NCBI GenBank assembly: GCA_036897485.1
Contig: JAYMTF010000249.1
Span: 1 to 42,797, forward strand
Origin: Pelargonium nanum
Taxonomy: Eukaryota; Streptophyta; Magnoliopsida; Geraniales; Geraniaceae
Reading direction: 5' to 3'
DNA: 42,797 nt
The notes under the pieces are model-generated. The model did not search any database, had not been told where the DNA came from, and worked only from the letters and a program-made list of their open reading frames with translations. Made by a program: the position numbers and the translations under genes. Shown piece by piece: positions 35,290 through 42,797 of this stretch (position 1 is its first letter; every line of letters begins with the position of its first letter).

Positions 35290-35841
35290 TACAATTACAG
35301 GTGATTAAGTTACTTGCTATTCAAGGTAGGATTTGTTTTCCTTTTTCTACTAGTATTTTGAATTTGGATATGTCCTGAAATTCTATAACTTAATGTTTAG
35401 TACAAGTTTAATAAATAAAATTCTAGCATTATGGGCTATATTAGGAAACTCCAAAAAATTAGTAGGAACAAATACAAAATATAATAGACAAACTTGAAAT
35501 ATAAAAAATATAGGTTATAACCAAATTGTTTTCTAGAAGAAAAAAAATACCAAACCAGACCAATTGGTTCGGTTCGATAACTATCATCTAATGAACAAGT
35601 AAGGTCATGCTCGTAATAGGTACATTTCATTTTCCACGTACAATCGAAACAATTCCCTACACGAATTCGCGTGATGCAAACAAAATTTATAGCGCACAGC
35701 AGAAATGTGGAGACACCGCGAAAGATTAATGTTACTTGAACAGTTGCAATTAACAGTAGCTAGCTGAGCTCCAAGCATCCAACATAGTTAACATTTGTTG
35801 CTGTGCTGAGACAAATCCGTACAAACCGGCCAACTTTGGAA
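35290..35841. other. Intergenic between RUB and the DUF3727 gene
   Basis: About 550 bases: RUB upstream sequence and the DUF3727 3' UTR. No gene or repeat is supported. Confidence 0.5.
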
Positions 35842-38800
35842 TTACAGTAATGTCCCTAGCATTGACTCAAAACGAGCAGCCTCTTCGTCTTGCTGAATAA
35901 CAAAAGCGAAACAATCAACAAAGTTGGTTAATTTGCTCAATCCAGGCTCTCTGAGATAGATATAGGAATAGAAGGGAGAGTCGCATACCACCACAGAATT
36001 AAATCTAGTCTCCTCATCCATAGCGCTTATAGTAGCAGGGTCCTCTAGGAGCGCCTGTTTTTCAAGAACAGAACCAGAGTATTATACAAACCAACCATTT
36101 GAATTTCCTCTAAGCTATAGGCCACATTCGCTTTAAGATCCAAACGCGATAGTAACATCTAGACAAGTATATGGTAATGCGGGGAAATTCTTCAATGAGT
36201 ACAAAAGTTCCTGGGCCATCTAGAAAATAAGGTCCAAAGCAACTGAAGAAGCAGACATGTGTGCCAGAATGCACTGCACTGCTCTGCGCTCACACAAGCT
36301 TACTTTCTAGTTTCAATTGGACTGACAAAATACAACTCCGAATGTTTGGGACGGGAGGTCTGTAAGTACTGATAATAATTTGATGTCATTCATTGTTAGT
36401 GTCAAAATGGATTGAGTCCTATGCTTGCTCCACAGATGTGTGTTGGTCGTGATAGACAAATGTACAATTATTTTGGGAAGGAGAGAGCAAAAAATTCAAT
36501 TATCCAAGTCCCTCGCTTGGTTGTAAAAGACACAAGCTAACTAGCCAGTAGGGTCTGTAGGAGTATGTACAAGCATCTAAATTGCTAGAGTGATGAGGAA
36601 TGGTACAAAGTATGGGAGTAAACCCTGCTGGCCGCTCTCTCCTAATAAAAATTTCTCATTTCCAGCCAGAGTGCGGGTCATATAATTGAATATATTCTTG
36701 GGGAGGCTTGAGCCTTTTTCTGTAACCCAAAGCCCCCTTAAATCATACTAAAATCAACTATCTTGCACCATACAAAATACAATGACAGATTGACAATCAA
36801 CAATTATGAAAACAATTGAAATAGGTTGCATGTTGCTTACATTGTTAGCAATTTGATAAGTTCCACTTTTATCCTGCACAAGAAAAATAGAAAGTTAAGC
36901 AGTTCCGAGCCAGATAGCAACCATAGTATTCAAAATCAACTAAATAGCTCTTAATATATGGAACTCGGTAGTTCTGGAACTGGAAAGTATGCAGGCAGCA
37001 ACAAGTTCTAGATTTTCAAATGGCTTTCCTTGACTATTAACAAATATGACCAAGCAGATAGAAGTTTAGATTGTATTCAAGAGCATTAACAGCTAATTTC
37101 CTCCATTATGCATAAAAGATGAGAGAAGTTACCTTAACAGCGATAAAAGTAAGTGGATTGACTGGTGTGTAAATAATGTAATTTACACCATCCTGCAACA
37201 AAAGAATTCTTAGGATTACTGGCAGTGGAATTGTAGATTAAAATCATTCAACTCATGTAGACAAACCAACACATGCATGGCAATGCTTTGGAACTATATT
37301 TCGTGAATTTATAATAGCTGTAACAGATAAATAAATGCCTATAAACCAAATACTGAGGATAAAAAAGAATAATATTTATTGATTGATTCCTTCATTTTTT
37401 TTTGGTTCGAATCAGCTAAAAGATCAATAATGGTTCACTGCAATGAAAAAATTAATACGCCAGTTCTTTTGATTGTAATCTTGTATTTTGGAACATAGGT
37501 AAGATTACACGTTGATTAGTTAAAGAGAGCCCACTTCTCCTAAGTTTCTTATTTCATCAGGTGACTAAGGGTGGATTTTCAAAACATTTCAAAGATGTAA
37601 GAAAAAAGTCTCATATAAATGTAATCGGATCTTTCCTAGAAAACCGCATGCACTGATGCACTTGTGCACGCCATTTTAATGCAATTTTTACTATAATTAT
37701 TATAAGATTCAAGGTGAAACCATAAGCAAAATAGATGCTACCAAATTACCTGTTGGAAGCATGCAACTTCTATGGCTTCTGTATCTTCATCATCATCTGC
37801 ATAATTGCAACATCATTATGTTACATTACTATCTAATATAATACTTAGGAGAGGAAAAAAGACTGAATATCAAACTGAAACAGATTTATAAGACAGAGAG
37901 AATAGTATAATGATAAAATCGTCAAAAACAGAAACTTAATAATTGAGTACCTAATAGAAGAAGAAACTTGGTCATCTAAATATAAATAGACAGTCTGATG
38001 AAAGTTAAGTATATCTTCTTTTCTAGCTGGATATTAAATTTTCCATTCAGAGAAGCAATTCTGAAAGAGATGCAAAGGAAATAAAAGCTCAAGAAAACTA
38101 AGAAAGAATTAAAAGACAAACTTAGAAGTTCATATACAATGATGATCAAGCAAAAATACATTAAAGTGCAAGTCAGATAGACAGAGACAGAGAGAATATA
38201 GGAGAAGCAAGGGAGGAGACTTCACTTAGCTTCAACTACGACGAAAGAGGCAAATACACGGGGTAATTTTCCTTATAAGTTGTTCTAGCACGGTATCCTT
38301 TTTTGGTTGAGGTTAATCATATTTCAACTTCATGCAAGAGCAACCGAGCATGCAGGTGCGAGTGTTTAGAACATGGGATTGCATTTAATGTAATGCCTGT
38401 CAGTCAAATTTTCCCTTGCATCTGCAGTGCCATCTAATTAAAGTGACAGGGACTTAATAACATCGTAGTTTAGGGAAAGGCTTAGTTATTCTTGTGGTGG
38501 ATATAATACTAAATTTACATTTGCAAACTAGCTTCAATGTTCTGGGCATGCCAAGAAACATTTCGTCTTGAAAAACCAAGAGAATATAAAACTTGCTTTT
38601 CTTTCTTCTCCTTGCAAAGAGAAGGGGACTTCATTAAGCTATATAGGTTGAAGAATCAAATACATGTACCCAAAAGCATGCCGGGCTGAATCAGAAAGAC
38701 AGCATATTTCAGACAAGAAATAACAACAATAATGTAGATAAGGATGATACCTTTGCGTGCGCCAAGATCAAATACGTCATCTAAAGAGTAGCAAAATCCT

Positions 38801-40995
38801 CCCCGTGCTGTATAACAAAATCTGATAGGAAGAAACAATCAGTGTAACAAATGATATCAGAAGGGGAACCATGAGATAACGCTTTTATGAAACTCCACAA
38901 TATAGAATATCAACACATGGTGACCATACCCACTATGTACCAAATGCATGTTGGTCTTCGCAAGAGTATAAGCAGCAGCAGGAAGAACAGCTTCAATTTC
39001 ATCATCACTGACCTAAATTGCACAAGCATGTAGATTACATAGAGTCAGGACAGTGAAGACTCCTTTTTAAATCGCATTGAAAAGATTTCTTTCTCATAAT
39101 AAACAGCAAAAATCTGATAGAGATCCTCAATACATCCACAAGTCATTCAGAAACATAATTACTATGATGATGATGATATGATGTATGTATATAAACTGAT
39201 CTAGAAAGTATTAACAGGAAGAAACCTCTCACAAATTAAAGATTTCAATTAAAAGAATATTTGTTACCCAATGTTGAAGATGCGACAAAAAAAAAAGATG
39301 CAAGGAAGAGATCACAGGCTAATCCAATATCAAAGTTTCATTCATTTGTTTAAAAAAAGACAAGACAGCCAGTAAAAGCAAGCTAGGAGAAAAGGATCTA
39401 CATTGGACAATATATAGAGCTATATCAGTGACAGTAAATCTAGCTGCTGAAGACAACATAATAGGGTAAAGGATACATTTGAAATGATAACTTAACTATA
39501 TACAACCAAGAGACTTAGAGACAATGAGATAGTATAAAAATAATTTTTTTCATAAGTTTCCAGTATCAACACTTCAAAGGTTCAATACGTACATCTGACC
39601 ATTGATCAACTTTAGTACTCTTCAATAATGAAACGGGCCTGCATCCAAAAGTAAAAAAAAAAAAATAAACAAAAAATAAAGAAATAACCTCAATTCCATT
39701 CATATCCATAAAAGGAGAGGAGAATCTTGAATAAGCTTTTCGATCTCTAAAACCACAATGTAGGGAATGGCATTACTTACATGTCAGCCGGGCAGACCAG
39801 TATACATTCATCTCCTCTTGAACTTCTGAACACTCTCCTTATAACACAATCTAATGGTCTATTACTTTTGGGATCAACCTGTCAGTAAGTTTCTTTAGAA
39901 TTTTCAGAACTATGGGATACAAAGACCAGGAGCAGAATGTTATGCAGGTGGTTCATGATATGATAAAATACAACGGAAAACAACAAGGGCTTTCGAGAAA
40001 TACTGCAGGTGTACTTATCAAACCTCTGATAAAATATAAATTACACTTTCCAAATAATTAGTGCAAAGTTCGTAACCCTTCAGGCAATGAAACTCACACC
40101 CACCCCAATGAATTAATGGGCACCATTGGTTCCAAGCGATGTAATGGTGGATGAGTATTGATCTCTATGGAAAAACTAAACATAATTCCCTCATCAAGAA
40201 GTGGTGGAACATCAATTCATAGTATATGAGAATGGAAAAATTGAGAGAATAGAAGAATGTTCTTGGACTCCTAGTCCTAACCCACTTTTTTTTAACAATT
40301 TCAATCAAAACCATTTCTAATTAGCCAATAAAGACCTTTTTTAACCATTAACACTAGAATTGAGCCAAGAATACAACTAGTAATCAACTAATTTGACATA
40401 AAACCCAATGTATTTAACAATTTTCAATCAAACCATTTCTAATTTGCTCATTAAGAGCTCTTATTTTAACAATTAACACTAGAATTGAGCCAAGAAAACA
40501 ACTAGAAATCAACTAATTTGACATAAAAACAAAATGAGCCATAAATTAACTCACAAGGGTTACAAGTCGCTTCATTGAGGCCATGACTACCCTCCCATCG
40601 GCGTCCACCACGAACCCTGCCGGCGGTTTCGGCAACACCATCTGCCGGTACCGAGAACCAACCTTGCTCGATTCCGACTCCACATCTTCATCGTCTTCAT
40701 CTTCATCTTCCTCCTCATCTTCCTCCTTCATGAAATCAATGTCACCCACATAAGTCATTGCCTTGAACTCACCACCACGGACGCTCCCACCACCACCACC
40801 ACCACCAGTGTTTTGCCTCTTCTTGACAGCTCCGTTCCGCGGCTTGGCGGCGCGGCGGAGGACGAGTCTGGCGGTAATTGGAGGATTGGAATGAGAAAAT
40901 GGAAATGAGAGCGAGAGAGGAAGAGGAAGAGGGTGGTTGGTGCTGTGAGGGGACATGAAAGGGAGGATTGAAATGGTGGAGCTTGTGGAAGCCAT
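35842..40995 (-). CDS. Chloroplast-targeted DUF3727 protein, 10 exons
   Basis: Conserved plant and cyanobacterial protein of unknown function. Coding exons in transcript order: 40995-40555, 39878-39781, 39638-39593, 39012-38930, 38821-38751, 37796-37750, 37192-37133, 36873-36841, 36054-35989, 35892-35842. All junctions keep frame and give 331 aa. Residues 1 to about 50 are rich in Ser, Thr, Pro and Leu and poor in acidic residues, as in a plastid transit peptide. A seven-Gly run follows at 64-70, then an acidic run at 91-108. Residues from about 148 to the end resemble cyanobacterial DUF3727 proteins as I recall them, with a CVIRRVFRSSRGDE/LVCPADMPV block, an EIEAVLPAAAYTLAKTNMHL block and the YIIYTPVNPLTFIAVKD block also seen in DUF1292-like proteins. 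I see no catalytic motif or membrane segment. The plastid location is inference. Confidence 0.85.
40291..40530. repeat. Tandem duplication of about 123 bp in DUF3727 intron 1
   Basis: Two adjacent copies begin near 40291 and 40413. Both carry TTTAACAATTT, CCATTTCTAATT, AACACTAGAATTGAGCCAAG, an ACAACTAG word and CAACTAATTTGACATAAAA. Divergence is low (roughly one base in ten by eye), so the duplication is younger than those around 15-20 kb. The second copy ends only about 25 bases from the exon 1 donor site. Confidence 0.8.
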
Positions 40996-42772
40996 TTTAG
41001 AGAGAATCGGAGTGTGTTTGGGTTCACGGTGGCGATTTCTGGGTTAATCTGAGCTGAGCTGTGGCGGTACGGTACACGCCTCCGCCAGGGTGCGTTGGAT
41101 TGGTGATTTCTTCGAGGAAACACAGTCGCTATAAGCGGCTCGACCGGTTGGACCGTCGTTCGATTTAATTATGGTGGTTGAATAACAGATTTTAAACACA
41201 AATATTAAATTCAATCTTTGTAAATATCGAAATGAATCCGTCCCCCATCTGACTACACAACATCAATATAGAGCCGGCAATTAGGACTCGAACTCGATGG
41301 TATTTCACAACGCCTGACAGTACCCGACGTCAACTATACTTTTTACTCGACCCTTAACCAAATTGAAGTTGATTGGTTCGAGTTAGAGTTGGTTAAGATA
41401 AACACGCAAAACATTGTATTTTATGCATGGAACTCGTTCTCCCGATCAACCCTATAGGGTTAGGTTAGACCCAAACCCGACCTAAATATTGTCAGCTCTA
41501 CATCAAATCACCAACCATTTGTTTTCTGGAAAGTACAATGAAATGAACTGTTTTCTATTAGCTATGATAATCAAAAGCATCAGCCAATCTCAACTATAAG
41601 ATAGGGCATTAATGGGCTTGGACATGCATTTTTGTATTTTTGACCTGTCCAGATAGGGCAATAATGGGCTGAGTTCAGAAGTGAAGCCCAACAAAAATGG
41701 TGGGACCGTGTCAACTTTCGTGTGGCTATAAGAAGTTAAAAACTGGTTCATTTCATTTGGACACACACGTAGTCATAGATAATAGAAAGGATTGGACACC
41801 ACTTTCTGCTATTTCAAGCACTTGTACCTAACTACACAATCAGAGTCCATGTCAAGTGCACATACTTTATATGTCAACAACAATCAACTTGCTTGATATT
41901 GTATTTTATTATTTTTCATTCACTTCCTCAAAAATGTGAATCAAGACTAACTTTTAAATGTGTTGATTATCTAACAAAATGATTTATAATATTTTAGTGT
42001 GATCAGTCGTTGAGCAATAATGTTAATCATCAAGTTAACTAATCAACTAAATACCAAAAAGGGTCAAATTAAAGTAATGATTAAATGGGGATTAGGAGGA
42101 ATCATTGATAGAATCACACCAAATTAGATTCAAAAGTGAAAGTGAAACCCAAATATATAAACAATATAGAAATAGAAAAGAAAGTGTTGTTTAAAGGTGA
42201 GCATAGAGATGAGCAAGCCGACAAGGAAAGGTCCAGGTAGTTTCCTCTATATAGGTCATGCTCTATGTCATCACCTCACTCTTTGCTTGGCTGCAACGGA
42301 AATTGCTAAAGAACTCAATTTTTCATATATAAAATGATATAATAATATGTGTCAGATATTTATTTATAGAAAAAAAATTCTCGGTCGTGATTTATCAGTC
42401 GAGACTCTCAGCTAATAAATTATGGCTAATTAAGTGATGCCGCATCAACGATTAACACTCATATCCGTCTCATTAATTTTTGGGCGCCGAGCGCCCCGCC
42501 TGAATCCATTTTGTTTGTCTTTTGACAGAGAGTCTCAACTAATTTATATTGGCTGAGATTCCTGATACTCTTTATTTAATTTATATTATTTAGAATTAAG
42601 CTTTTATGAATAATAGTTTGACGTATTTATACCACTACTCTTTTTATGAGTTCAAATGTGAATCACCGTAAAAAAAATCAGATGAATTGTCAAATTTATA
42701 GAACGCAATGTACACGTGTATTATAATTCATCATTTTATGCAAATATTTTTTATATAAGACTATTTAAATCA
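40996..42772. other. Upstream of the DUF3727 gene, no gene
   Basis: The first 100-150 bases should be the DUF3727 leader and promoter. Beyond that, 41270-41510 contains CGAACTCG, ACCCGACGTC and CCCAAACCCGACC words, typical of decayed plant repeats. GGGCGCCGAGCGCCC at 42482-42496 is a GC-rich inverted repeat in otherwise AT-rich DNA. The rest shows nothing I recognise. Confidence 0.5.
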
Positions 42773-42797
42773 TACTCCCTCCGTCCCAAAATGAGTG
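42773..42797 (+). mobile_element. Left end of a Stowaway-like MITE, cut by the window edge
   Basis: TACTCCCTCCGTCCCAAAAT is the canonical terminal sequence of plant Stowaway-type MITEs and closely resembles the termini at 8237 and 26780. The rest lies outside the window. Confidence 0.7.

Overview
This window is nuclear DNA from a flowering plant, most likely a eudicot; I cannot place it more precisely. The evidence is AT-rich intergenic DNA and introns, many short exons with GT-AG borders, a plant-only gene set (UVR8, amino acid permease, RUB, chloroplast DUF3727 protein) and several plant-type non-autonomous transposons. All gene models were built by hand from reading frame, splice sites and family resemblance; there is no transcript evidence.

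Six protein genes are supported. (1) On the plus strand, 3175-10277, is a complete 12-exon gene for the UV-B photoreceptor UVR8 (440 aa). It has all three signature GWRHT repeats and the C-terminal VP motif. Intron 8 begins with GC instead of GT. (2) On the minus strand, 12181-13924, is a complete 3-exon amino acid permease of the AAP family (492 aa). It converges on UVR8. (3) On the minus strand, 23861-30207, is the complete 6-exon alpha subunit of ER glucosidase II (GH31, 926 aa). (4) On the minus strand, 30942-32923, is a cytosolic Cu/Zn superoxide dismutase (152 aa, 7 coding exons) with a further noncoding 5' exon near 33989-34060. A likely miR398 target site forms only when that leader intron is removed. 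(5) On the minus strand, 34881-35174, is an intronless gene for RUB/NEDD8. Its short N-terminal leader looks like the stump of the ubiquitin half of a ubiquitin-RUB fusion. (6) On the minus strand, 35842-40995, is a 10-exon gene for a chloroplast-type DUF3727 protein (331 aa) of unknown function.

The genes are ordinary housekeeping and signalling genes and do not form a pathway. Themes they share are light and oxidative stress (UVR8, Cu/Zn SOD) and protein quality control or modification (glucosidase II, RUB). Genes 3 to 6 form a fairly compact minus-strand cluster. The 9.9 kb between the permease and glucosidase II is gene-free and holds several independent, diverged tandem duplications, a Stowaway-like MITE, a likely LTR fragment and a SINE-like fragment. 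The same MITE family occurs in introns of UVR8 and glucosidase II and at the right edge of the window. A different MITE lies in the SOD leader intron.

I did not find a new multi-gene system. The points most worth checking are the splice-created miR398 site, the ubiquitin-stump RUB gene, the GC-AG intron in UVR8, the duplicated site-II promoter block upstream of glucosidase II, and the conserved but uncharacterised DUF3727 gene.
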